A DNA stretch of 8,344 nt from Candidatus Hydrogenedentota bacterium (GCA_903922535.1 CAIXUF010000839.1:1-8344), one strand, 5' to 3'; positions 1 to 6,022 are shown, counted from the first letter of the stretch. Numbers and translations: made by a program. Notes: generated by a model from the sequence alone, not told the origin.

Positions 1-513
1 GCCCTCGCGCTTGGCGTCGATGACGAAGACCACGCGCGGCAGGCCCGGCATCTTCTGGATGCCCAAAAGGTTCTTGCTCAGTTTCTCGCGGTCCTTGCGC
101 AGGAGCACGAGTTCCTTCTTGGTGTGCTTCTTGTCGATTTCGGGGTCGTTTTCCATTTCCTGCAGCTTGGTCAGGCGGGCGATACTCTGCTTGACCGTGC
201 GGAAGTTGGTCAGCGTGCCGCCGAGCCAGCGGCTGTTGACGTAGTACATGCCGCAGCGCTCGGCCTCGCGCTGAACCGGTTCCTGCGCCTGGCGCTTGGT
301 GCCGACCATGAGCACATGGCCACCCTCGGCGACCGTGTCGCGCACGAGCCCGTAGGCCTTGTAGAGCTGGCGCAGTGTGTGCTGCAGGTTGATGATGTAG
401 ATGCCGTTCCGCTGTCCGAAAATGTAGCGGGACATCTTGGGATGCCAGCGGCGGGTCTGGTGTCCGAAGTGAATGCCGGACTCCAGCAACTGGCGCATGG
501 TGACGATAGCCAT
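1..513 (-). CDS. rpsB: 30S ribosomal protein S2, N-terminal part (runs off left edge)
   Basis: Translating the minus strand from the ATG at 513 gives 171 uninterrupted residues up to the window edge, beginning MAIVTMRQLLESGIHFGHQT. This is the typical S2 N-terminus. Other S2 hallmarks are RRWHPKMSRYIFGQRNGIYI, the VGTKRQAQEPV segment, NSRWLGGTLTNF, a charged coiled-coil-like stretch (about residues 122-147), and MPGLPRVVFVIDAKREG at the cut edge. S2 is an essential small-subunit protein that assembles late on the 30S platform and helps hold S1. Full-length members are usually about 230-270 residues, so roughly two thirds is present. The first ATG is preferred over Met6 because bacterial S2 proteins commonly begin this way and a GGAG lies 12 nt upstream. 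The usual downstream partner tsf would be outside the window. Confidence 0.97.
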   Translation of the reverse strand, partial: MAIVTMRQLLESGIHFGHQTRRWHPKMSRYIFGQRNGIYIINLQHTLRQLYKAYGLVRDTVAEGGHVLMVGTKRQAQEPVQREAERCGMYYVNSRWLGGTLTNFRTVKQSIARLTKLQEMENDPEIDKKHTKKELVLLRKDREKLSKNLLGIQKMPGLPRVVFVIDAKREG

Positions 514-525
514 AACTGTAACTGT

Positions 526-529
526 CTCC
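526..529 (-). promoter_or_regulatory. Candidate ribosome binding site of rpsB
   Basis: GGAG on the minus strand lies 12 nt before the rpsB ATG, a somewhat long spacing. The spacer is formed by a tandem hexamer (514-525, AACTGT twice on the plus strand). No better purine-rich site is visible closer to the start. Confidence 0.5.
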
Positions 530-593
530 AATCGGGTTAAGCCTTGGGGCAAAAGGGCCATGACCGGCCATACAGGACCGGGCACCCGAGCCC

Positions 594-615
594 TGTCCCG
601 GCACACGCCGGGACA
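594..615 (-). promoter_or_regulatory. Perfect 9-bp hairpin in the rpsB leader
   Basis: TGTCCCGGC (594-602) and GCCGGGACA (607-615) are perfect inverted repeats around a 4-nt loop. If transcription starts near 638 (see the putative promoter), the hairpin sits early in a leader of about 125 nt. No T-run follows on either strand, so it is not a canonical intrinsic terminator. Ribosomal protein leaders often carry autoregulatory structures, which is one possible role. That role is inferred; I do not recognise a named S2 leader motif. Confidence 0.45.
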
Positions 616-637
616 CTGCCCCTGTGAATTGGTAAAA

Positions 638-662
638 CCGTGCAATTCTAGCACTTGCACGG
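638..662. repeat. Inverted repeat overlapping the putative rpsB -10 box
   Basis: CCGTGCAA (638-645) and TTGCACGG (655-662) form a perfect 8-bp inverted repeat separated by 9 nt. On the minus strand it covers the candidate -10 box at 645-650. It could be an operator for a dimeric repressor or a small hairpin. The arms are clear; the function is inferred. Confidence 0.45.
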
Positions 663-674
663 GGGGCGGCGCAA
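645..674 (-). promoter_or_regulatory. Putative sigma-70-type promoter for rpsB
   Basis: On the minus strand TTGCGC (669-674) is followed after 18 nt by TAGAAT (645-650), which matches 5 of 6 positions of the -10 consensus. The predicted start of transcription is near 638, giving a leader of about 125 nt before the rpsB ATG. The -35 match is only moderate. Confidence 0.35.
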
Positions 675-1047
675 TATCAGGTTGGCCGACGCAATTGCCC
701 CGGGGAAATGGGCCGGAAGCTGGCAGGATGCGTGATTTTGGAGTGATCGGGCACGACCGAAACGTTATTGACAAACGTCATGGCCTGCGGATGATGATTG
801 GCTTGGTTTCACGCCTCCAGAACGCGGCGTTGGCGTCCAAGCCCACGGGTTCGTCTTATTCAGTTTATTACTGCCACCGGCTGCGCGAACGGGGGTATCC
901 ACGTCTATCACTGCCCCACCCCGCCCGCCAGACGCGGGAGCATCCAGCGGGCGGTCAATGAAGACCCGCGAAAGATCCGTTGCGCTGTTTCTGAACCTGC
1001 CTGACCTGCGAACAAGTTATCGCATCGGCAATCAGTCCGTTTCTTTC
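663..1047. other. Gene-poor spacer between rpsB and the large secreted protein gene
   Basis: Open frames here (for example 473-961 and 798-1004, plus strand) show no recognisable family and lack a convincing ribosome binding site. No tRNA or other RNA gene fold is evident. The only clear structure is the GC-rich hairpin at 921-954, annotated separately. The region separates two minus-strand genes: upstream of rpsB and downstream of the large gene. Confidence 0.5.
921..954. repeat. GC-rich 8-bp hairpin downstream of the large gene
   Basis: CCGCCCGC (921-928) and GCGGGCGG (947-954) are perfect inverted repeats with an 18-nt loop. The hairpin lies about 95 nt past the stop codon of the minus-strand large gene. 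It could help end or stabilise that transcript, but no U-tract follows on either strand, so a standard intrinsic terminator is not supported. Confidence 0.35.
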
Positions 1048-4000
1048 TTATGGTCTGCGGCCTCTCACCGCCAGCAGGCTGGTCAAGGCAAGGCCCAAGA
1101 GGAACAGGTCTGCCATGCGTTCCCTGAGTCCGTCCAGCGTCAGGCTGGATTTCGTGCAGGTGCAGCCGCCGGGGGTGGTCACGTGGTTGAGTTCGTCGAG
1201 GGTGAGCTGCCCGTCACCGTTGGTGTCCAGTTGGACGAACTGGTCATGCGTCAGCCCCGGCAGGGCGGCACCGAATTCAGCCTCGCTGAGTCCGCCGCTA
1301 TGGTCGGCGTCGGCCGTGGCAAAGGCACTAACCAGGTCTTGTACGGTGACGTCCATGGGAATCAGCAGGTTGATTTCTTCCGGGGTGACCTGTCCGTCGG
1401 CATTGCCGTCCAACTGGCTGAAGAGCGCTTGTGTCAGTCCCTGCCGTGCGTTCATGGCCTCGGCCAGACTCAGTCCGCCGCTGTGATCCGCGTCGGCAGT
1501 GTTAAAGACCGTGCGGAGGTCATGCGCGACTCCGGCCGGTGTGTCGGGCGGGTTTGCCTCACCCTCAGTCTCGCCTTCACCCACCGTCTCGCCTTCTCCT
1601 TCTCCTTCTGCGCCGCCTTCACCCTCTGCGACACAGGGACCACTGGATACGACAAATGCGACGGCGCTTCCGCCCGTGGTGGATGCGTACGCCGCAGGGT
1701 TCTGACTGATGACAAGGCCAGCCCCCACGCTGTCGCTGCAATGCTGCGTGACCGTGCCGATGGCGAGGTAGTCCATGGTCAGCAGATACTCCGCGGCGGC
1801 CTGCGTTCGGCCGACCAGATTGGGTGTCACCACATTGCAGGGCCCGTTGGAGACGGTCAGCTTTACCGTGCCTCCGGCCGGTACGGACTGATCCGCCGCC
1901 GGACTCTGACTGATGACATAGCCATACGCCAAAGTGTCGCTGCACTGCCCAATGACCTCCGAGACAAGGTTCTCAGCAGTGAGCGCGCTGAGTGCTGAAG
2001 TGGTCGATTGCCCCTCAAAGTTGGGAACCATGACATGAGTGTGGTCTTCTGGCACAGTGGTTCTGCGTTTAACGGTCAGTGAGTGTGAACCTTCTTTGGT
2101 GTTCAGGTCGGCCGCGGGGTCGCGCAGGGTGAATTCAAACCCGTAGTCGCCATCGGCGGCGTCGGCAGGAATGGTCCAATCGATGCGGTATTCACCGGGG
2201 AGGGAACCTGCCTCCAGCGGCAGGTCCGTGACAAGCGCTGTTTTGGCGGAACCCGGCTGGTTGATGGTCAGCATGGCTTCCATCGCGGGACGGCTGTCGT
2301 TGTCCCAGAGGGTGAGGTGAACGACCTCGCCCGGCTGCCAGGGACGGATATCCGGGTGTTCGGGATCCAGCTCAATCCGGGCAATGCGGGGCGCGGGGGC
2401 CGCGCCCTCCTGAATCAGCTTCACCGGCAGTGTGAGTGTGGGCGCGTCTGGATCGTTGGTGTTCAACGTGATCGTCGTCTCGAAGGTCCCAGTTGCATTT
2501 TGATTGCCGCTCAGCAGCAGAAGACCGTCGCTCATCCGGTCTATTTTTGTGCGTCCCGCGTCCGTCTGGCTCAGCCAGCCGGGCAGTGTGGCCGGATCGG
2601 CCCACAGCTCCAGTGTGTCGTGCCCGCCGTTGTGCAGGGGGATGGGGACTGTAAAGGGGCCGGTTTCGGGGCGGCCAGCCTCCCATTTCGCAATCAGCAG
2701 TTCGGCCTTTGGGTTGGGGTCATAGCCATTTACCGTGACGTCCGCCGCGTTGACCAGCTCGGTCGTGCGCAGGCCGTCGCTGGCCAGCACCTTGAACCGA
2801 TACTGGCTGCCCACCGGCCAACCAGCCGGATTCATGTTGTAAGAATAGACCCGCTGATCCCCCACCAACTGCGAAGGGATGCTGTTGGCCATTTGCCGCC
2901 AGGTGGCGCCCCCGTCGAAACTGACGTGGAATTCGTGGGCCAAAACGATGTCGGCGCCGTCGGGATCGCTGGTGGTCCACTCGATGGCGGTGGGTCCGTC
3001 AAGCGTGCCGGCCGGCTCGTTGACCCATTGGAGCACGGGGGAATTGGCTGAGACGTTGAATGTCTTCCAGGCAGCGGGGGAGTAGCCAACAACGGCATAG
3101 CCCAAACGCACCGCCGTGAGCTGCGCTTCGGCGGCCACACTGAAATCGAAACATGCGCTGTAGCGCGCTTCAAGCGAAAGGTCCGCCGGGCGGGTCGCTG
3201 CGGCCGTGCCCGCGCTAAAGTGCAATTTCGGCGGCGCGACGGGGATGTAGTAGACGCCAAGCTGTGCCTGGCCGGCCCCCAGCAATTCCACGTAGAACAT
3301 GTCGCTGGCTGGCGCCGTTGAAACATAGGGGTTATAGGGGTCGCACACGGTGGTAAAGACCGGGTCCAGCACGGCCTGCTTGCCGTTCAGATTGAAGTAG
3401 CCGTGCAGGCGCATGCACGGTGCGGGTGCTGCTTTGGGGGCGGCGGCCTCCTTGGGCGACGTGAAGGAATCGGCCGGCAGTTTGTATGCATAGTCCATCA
3501 GCGCGCCGTGCTCCATCACGCTCAGCCATGGGTCTGTGGCCGTGGGATACATCACACGGGGCGTCTTTGTCCCTTTTCCGTTCAGGTTGATGATTTCCTC
3601 ATGTGTCTTTTCGCGGTAGCCGTTGGTCGAAGGCGGAAGATTGTTTATAAGGCCCAGGTAGTTGCCCATTTCATCGTCTTCCTGGCCCAGCGTGTGTATG
3701 AACTCGTGCAATGCGCCGTGCCTGTTAACGGCGGTGGGATCAATGAGCACCGCCCCGTTGATCCCGGGGCTCTGAACGCCGCCGGCATCTCCGGTGCGAA
3801 ACCATGACTGCAGCCAGCCGGGGGGCACAAGGCCGACTACCAGGTCCACCCCCCTGGTGCGCTGCCGATCCTGAAGTTGGCTGCACAGCGCACGCACAGC
3901 CTGTGGGCCGTTCTGCCATGGCCAGAACCACGGGACCACCAGACCGCCATCGACGAAATCAACATCCCCTGGAAACATCTCCTTGAAGGTGTCTTCGAGA

Positions 4001-5649
4001 GGGGTTAGGACGGACGACGGCACCGGCAGGAGCAGAGAAATCATGGTGGCAGGGTCGGGTGCCCACGCCCCCACGCCGCAACCCACCCATTCAACAACAT
4101 GCACCTGTTTCTTCTCTTCGCGGGTGGCCTGTATGAGATACTCCAGATCCGTTGGGCCGGTGGCGACCAGTTTGCCGTCCACACAATCGTCGGACTCAGT
4201 GTCACCGGAGCCGCTATCGGGACAGTTGAATATGACCCGTGTCCGATACGCCGTCTCCTCCTGTGTTACGGGCACCTGGAAGAATTGCCGGTCGTCCCGC
4301 CTGAGGTCAATATCCTGGTAGAAGGCCACCTTGATCTTCTCCGTCCTAAGCGGGTTCCCTGACTTGCCGTCGAGCAGTTGGAACTCGCCGCCGCTGCAAT
4401 ACGGCCCCTTGCCACCCGGAGAGCTGGGAGCGTAGGTATACGCGTCAGGATGGAGTGTGTAGCGCGGCGAGATGTAGCAGGGAAGCGCCGTGACCAGGTT
4501 CGGCGCCCAATCGATCAACTGGGTGTGGATCTTCTCGAGGTTGACCCGGGGCACGGTTGTGACCTCGAATTGTTTGGTCTCCAAGTCTGGCGTTGTCTCA
4601 TCGGCCGCGATATAGGTTTTCAAGCGCCCGTCTTTGTCGGTAAGCAATTCGCTGCCGAAGCAGCCGGAGCCAAGCCGTCCTCCCCAAACACTTACCATGG
4701 CGCTCAACGGATGCTTGTCGATGTCTTTGACCAGCACCTCCAGGCAACCTGAGAATCTGGCGAATTGGGGAAGGGAGTAGTGCCGCGGAAGGTAGCCGTC
4801 ACACTTGAATCTGGTCCCCGGTTTGACAGGGTCCACCACAAGATACAGTTTCTGGGCGAGGGTTTCTATCTCCTTGTTTATGCTGGGCCCGTCGCCCTTG
4901 CCCAGGGGTACCACCACGTCGCCCTTTGCGTCGGTGGTAATCCAGTCACTGGAGTTCCATGGCGCGTTGTCATTCAAAACTCTGACTTCAACGTCGGGGG
5001 CGGGTTCCGTCTTGTTGCACCCCCCCGGGGACGCCTGCACCACATGAATATTGAAGCTCTCGTCAAAGGAGTCCAAGATCCAGTCATTGTGGTCGCCGGT
5101 GTGCGTGGTGCAGGCTTCGAGGTCGTCCAGCCCCTTCGTTTGGAGGGTGTATGTGGGGACATTCAGCGTGTATTTATACCCCAAACCGTAATTGCCGTCC
5201 TTCGTCTTGAAGGCGACGTTCATGGACAGAGTGCTGCCATTCAAGGTTGCAGTATTCATGGGACCGGTGCTCCATGAAACGGTGGTTCCGCCACTGTTGT
5301 CCGTGAAAATCGTGTGGCCGCTGGAGGTGCTTAGATCGAATGAAATGGAATTGATCCCGTAGACATTCGGTTCATCGAACCCGCAATGGACCGTGAAGGT
5401 CAAATTGGTCCCTTGCTGCAAGCACAAGCCCGTAACGTACTCCCCCTGCGACATGACGGCGTCTTTTGTTGAGACGAAGGCGAACGAGGCCCAGATGGAA
5501 CGATACCAATAGAGAGGGTCCGTCTTGGTGGTTTGGCCCTCGGTGACAAAGGCGGCTTGCGCCGCGCCGGCCAGCAAGAGCATTGGGACAAGCACCGCCA
5601 GAATCAGGCGAATACGCTCCCGATCGTCACACGCTGCCTGGATACGCAT
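1048..5649 (-). CDS. Giant secreted metzincin-like metalloprotease with PASTA, EF-hand and C-terminal anchor
   Basis: This is a 1533-residue exported protein, probably a zinc endopeptidase held at the cell surface. The start chosen is the ATG at 5649. It follows AGGAGG by 5 nt and places a signal peptide directly at the N-terminus (hydrophobic 15-31, likely cleavage after AQA at 32); the ATG 42 nt upstream lacks this. Visible order: beta-rich, Cys-containing N-terminal region (33-500); catalytic region (about 517-726) with HEFIHTLGQED (648-658) and a Met-turn-like VMYP (699-702); Fn3-like domain (871-973); two more probable beta-sandwiches (981-1081, 1088-1194); two PASTA repeats (1207-1339); Glu/Gly linker (1340-1366); four EF-hand loops (1386-1486); CxC motif, membrane helix and RGRRP tail (1494-1533). 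The frame is intact throughout. The substrate is unknown. No exact family is recognised; the fold and motif point to a secreted zincin acting on extracellular protein. Confidence 0.85.
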   Translation of the reverse strand: MRIQAACDDRERIRLILAVLVPMLLLAGAAQAAFVTEGQTTKTDPLYWYRSIWASFAFVSTKDAVMSQGEYVTGLCLQQGTNLTFTVHCGFDEPNVYGINSISFDLSTSSGHTIFTDNSGGTTVSWSTGPMNTATLNGSTLSMNVAFKTKDGNYGLGYKYTLNVPTYTLQTKGLDDLEACTTHTGDHNDWILDSFDESFNIHVVQASPGGCNKTEPAPDVEVRVLNDNAPWNSSDWITTDAKGDVVVPLGKGDGPSINKEIETLAQKLYLVVDPVKPGTRFKCDGYLPRHYSLPQFARFSGCLEVLVKDIDKHPLSAMVSVWGGRLGSGCFGSELLTDKDGRLKTYIAADETTPDLETKQFEVTTVPRVNLEKIHTQLIDWAPNLVTALPCYISPRYTLHPDAYTYAPSSPGGKGPYCSGGEFQLLDGKSGNPLRTEKIKVAFYQDIDLRRDDRQFFQVPVTQEETAYRTRVIFNCPDSGSGDTESDDCVDGKLVATGPTDLEYLIQATREEKKQVHVVEWVGCGVGAWAPDPATMISLLLPVPSSVLTPLEDTFKEMFPGDVDFVDGGLVVPWFWPWQNGPQAVRALCSQLQDRQRTRGVDLVVGLVPPGWLQSWFRTGDAGGVQSPGINGAVLIDPTAVNRHGALHEFIHTLGQEDDEMGNYLGLINNLPPSTNGYREKTHEEIINLNGKGTKTPRVMYPTATDPWLSVMEHGALMDYAYKLPADSFTSPKEAAAPKAAPAPCMRLHGYFNLNGKQAVLDPVFTTVCDPYNPYVSTAPASDMFYVELLGAGQAQLGVYYIPVAPPKLHFSAGTAAATRPADLSLEARYSACFDFSVAAEAQLTAVRLGYAVVGYSPAAWKTFNVSANSPVLQWVNEPAGTLDGPTAIEWTTSDPDGADIVLAHEFHVSFDGGATWRQMANSIPSQLVGDQRVYSYNMNPAGWPVGSQYRFKVLASDGLRTTELVNAADVTVNGYDPNPKAELLIAKWEAGRPETGPFTVPIPLHNGGHDTLELWADPATLPGWLSQTDAGRTKIDRMSDGLLLLSGNQNATGTFETTITLNTNDPDAPTLTLPVKLIQEGAAPAPRIARIELDPEHPDIRPWQPGEVVHLTLWDNDSRPAMEAMLTINQPGSAKTALVTDLPLEAGSLPGEYRIDWTIPADAADGDYGFEFTLRDPAADLNTKEGSHSLTVKRRTTVPEDHTHVMVPNFEGQSTTSALSALTAENLVSEVIGQCSDTLAYGYVISQSPAADQSVPAGGTVKLTVSNGPCNVVTPNLVGRTQAAAEYLLTMDYLAIGTVTQHCSDSVGAGLVISQNPAAYASTTGGSAVAFVVSSGPCVAEGEGGAEGEGEGETVGEGETEGEANPPDTPAGVAHDLRTVFNTADADHSGGLSLAEAMNARQGLTQALFSQLDGNADGQVTPEEINLLIPMDVTVQDLVSAFATADADHSGGLSEAEFGAALPGLTHDQFVQLDTNGDGQLTLDELNHVTTPGGCTCTKSSLTLDGLRERMADLFLLGLALTSLLAVRGRRP
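1051..1170 (-). other. C-terminal sorting-type anchor of the large protein (CxC, TM helix, Arg tail)
   Basis: The last 40 residues contain GGCTCTK, then an amphipathic stretch, the hydrophobic segment ADLFLLGLALTSLLAV (1513-1528) and the basic end RGRRP. This tripartite layout matches the general plan of CTERM sorting signals. The cysteines before the helix recall MYXO-CTERM or JDVT-CTERM tails more than PEP-CTERM. The exact class cannot be assigned; a plain C-terminal membrane anchor is the alternative. Confidence 0.55.
1192..1494 (-). repeat. Two EF-hand pairs (internal duplication)
   Basis: The region encodes four canonical 12-residue calcium loops: DADHSGGLSLAE, DGNADGQVTPEE, DADHSGGLSEAE and DTNGDGQLTLDE (1386-1397, 1414-1425, 1447-1458, 1475-1486). 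Each has Asp at 1, Asp or Asn at 3, Ser or Asp at 5, Gly at 6 and Glu at 12. Loops 1 and 3 share the same nine-residue core, and at DNA level 23 of 27 bases match between 1288-1314 and 1471-1497. This shows duplication of an EF-hand pair with a 61-residue period. Calcium binding is expected from the family. Confidence 0.85.
1552..1632 (-). repeat. Glu/Gly low-complexity linker
   Basis: The region encodes residues 1340-1366, a run of Glu-Gly dipeptides with occasional Thr, Val and Ala, from imperfect C/T-rich short repeats on the plus strand. It joins the PASTA repeats to the EF-hand module as a flexible acidic spacer. Such linkers occur in large secreted proteins of Lentisphaerota and Hydrogenedentes-like bacteria; this link is from general knowledge and was not searched. 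Confidence 0.75.
1633..2031 (-). repeat. Two tandem PASTA domains
   Basis: Residues 1207-1339 hold two copies of a roughly 67-residue unit: V(M/T)PN(F/L)xG, then a helix rich in Ala, then a strand, C-S-D, (Y/L)VISQ(S/N)PAA, GG.V, V(S/T).GPC. This is the PASTA pattern. Each copy has a conserved Cys before SD and another in the closing GPC, suggesting a disulfide in each. At DNA level a 14-base word (1701-1714 and 1905-1918) is repeated 204 nt apart. PASTA domains bind muropeptides in some kinases and PBPs. In secreted proteins of this type they may only be stalk or wall-binding units. Confidence 0.85.
2068..3039 (-). other. Beta-sandwich stalk of the large protein (Fn3/Ig-like region)
   Basis: Three consecutive beta-rich units are visible. 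Residues 871-973 resemble an Fn3-type domain, with SPVLQW near the start, WTTSDPDG, FHVSFDGGATW and YRFKVLASDG. Residues 981-1081 hold a unit ending ITLNTNDPDAPTLTLPVKL, a pattern common in secreted Ig-like and choice-of-anchor domains. Residues 1088-1194 form a third unit with PGEYRIDWTIPADAADGDYG. They likely space the catalytic part from the C-terminal wall or membrane modules. Assignments are from pattern only. Confidence 0.5.
3472..4101 (-). other. Metzincin-like catalytic region
   Basis: Residues about 517-726 contain the zinc motif at DNA 3676-3708: His648, catalytic Glu649, His652, Gly655 and Asp658, i.e. HExxHxxGxxD. About 42 residues later comes the VMYP Met-turn candidate (Met700). 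Most metzincins use His as third ligand; Asp at that place is known from snapalysin-type (M7) enzymes. Asp659 or Glu657 could also serve. The segment before the helix (GAVLIDPTAVNRHGAL) fits the strand and loop leading into a zincin active-site helix. Confidence 0.75.
4150..5553 (-). other. Uncharacterised Cys-containing N-terminal half of the large protein
   Basis: Residues 33-500 have no family I can name. They show alternating beta-type segments, aromatic-rich stretches near the start (DPLYWYRSIW), and at least three pieces resembling carboxypeptidase-regulatory or Ig-like insertions: VEVRVLNDNAPWNS, LEVLVKDIDKHPLSAMVSV and FQLLDGKSGNPLRTEKIKV. Many cysteines are spread through it, as expected for disulfide-stabilised extracellular domains. 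It may bind substrate or act as a proregion. Confidence 0.4.
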
Positions 5650-5654
5650 AGTTG

Positions 5655-5660
5655 CCTCCT
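5655..5660 (-). promoter_or_regulatory. Strong ribosome binding site deciding the start of the large gene
   Basis: A perfect AGGAGG on the minus strand sits 5 nt before the ATG at 5647-5649. It fixes the start 14 codons inside the longest open frame, whose first ATG at 5691 has no comparable site. The resulting N-terminus begins MRIQAACDD and then enters the signal-peptide hydrophobic core. Confidence 0.8.
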
Positions 5661-5739
5661 TGTCCGTTTGGGCAATCGCAGTGTTTCTCAAACGACCACA
5701 TTCAGCCGTAGTCGCTCATTCATTGCACACTCTTGAGGC

Positions 5740-5774
5740 ACGACAGGTCTGTCGTCCAAGGTCCAAGGACAGAC
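5740..5774. repeat. Nested inverted repeats and a 7-bp tandem repeat in the divergent intergenic region
   Basis: ACGACA (5740-5745) and TGTCGT (5750-5755) form a tight palindrome. Overlapping it, GTCTGTC (5747-5753) pairs with GACAGAC (5768-5774) around a loop made of GTCCAAG twice in tandem (5754-5767). The two stems share bases and cannot form together. They lie in the leader of the large minus-strand gene if the promoter at 5905-5933 is used. Function is unknown: operator, mRNA switch and decayed repeat are all possible. Confidence 0.4.
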
Positions 5775-5904
5775 TTGAGAAGAGGCTGCAACGCCAACTG
5801 CCCGTCACCCCGCACCCTGCCCATTGGTCCCGCCGCCCTTGCCCGGTTACCGCTTGGCCAGTTCCCCGACAGGATTGCCGACCTCTGTTTCACCCGGCAT
5901 CTCC

Positions 5905-5933
5905 ACTTTACCCATATCTCCGCGTTTTGTCAA
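5905..5933 (-). promoter_or_regulatory. Putative promoter of the large secreted protein gene
   Basis: On the minus strand a perfect TTGACA (5928-5933) is followed after exactly 17 nt by TAAAGT (5905-5910), 4 of 6 to the -10 consensus. If used, it gives a leader of about 250 nt before the ATG at 5649, containing the inverted repeats at 5740-5774. The perfect -35 and optimal spacing make it the best candidate seen. Confidence 0.35.
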
Positions 5934-5956
5934 TATCACCCCTGCCGCTCCAGACC

Positions 5957-5983
5957 CTGTCCATAAGGTCCAAACTGTCCGTA
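5957..5983. repeat. Three tandem degenerate 9-mers
   Basis: CTGTCCATA, AGGTCCAAA and CTGTCCGTA follow each other without gaps (5957-5965, 5966-5974, 5975-5983), sharing the core GTCC plus A/G and a final A. Read on the minus strand they give a TVWTLWT-like spurious peptide. Similar GTCCA-type short tandem repeats are, to my knowledge, frequent between genes in Planctomycetota and related genomes. Confidence 0.5.
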
Positions 5984-5992
5984 TCGTTTCCC

Positions 5993-6022
5993 TTGAAACC
6001 CGCTCCCGCCCGCCCCCACAAT
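5993..6022 (+). promoter_or_regulatory. Weak candidate promoter for the alpha/beta hydrolase gene
   Basis: TTGAAA (5993-5998) is followed after 18 nt by CACAAT (6017-6022), 4 of 6 to the -10 consensus, about 50 nt before the ATG at 6075. The spacer is extremely C-rich. This is a plausible but unproven sigma-70-type promoter. Confidence 0.25.

Noticed and set aside
124..540. Plus-strand open frame of 138 codons
   Set aside because: It is antisense to rpsB, which is unambiguous.
768..796. TTGACA-like -35 box on the plus strand
   Set aside because: No acceptable -10 box at proper spacing and no plus-strand gene downstream.
958..1998. Plus-strand open frame of 346 codons opposite the 3' part of the large gene
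   Set aside because: It lies antisense to clear PASTA and EF-hand coding sequence, has no recognisable family or convincing ribosome binding site, and is explained as a GC-rich shadow frame.
2317..3051. Plus-strand open frame of 244 codons
   Set aside because: It is antisense to the Fn3-like and beta-sandwich coding region; composition and lack of motifs mark it as a shadow.
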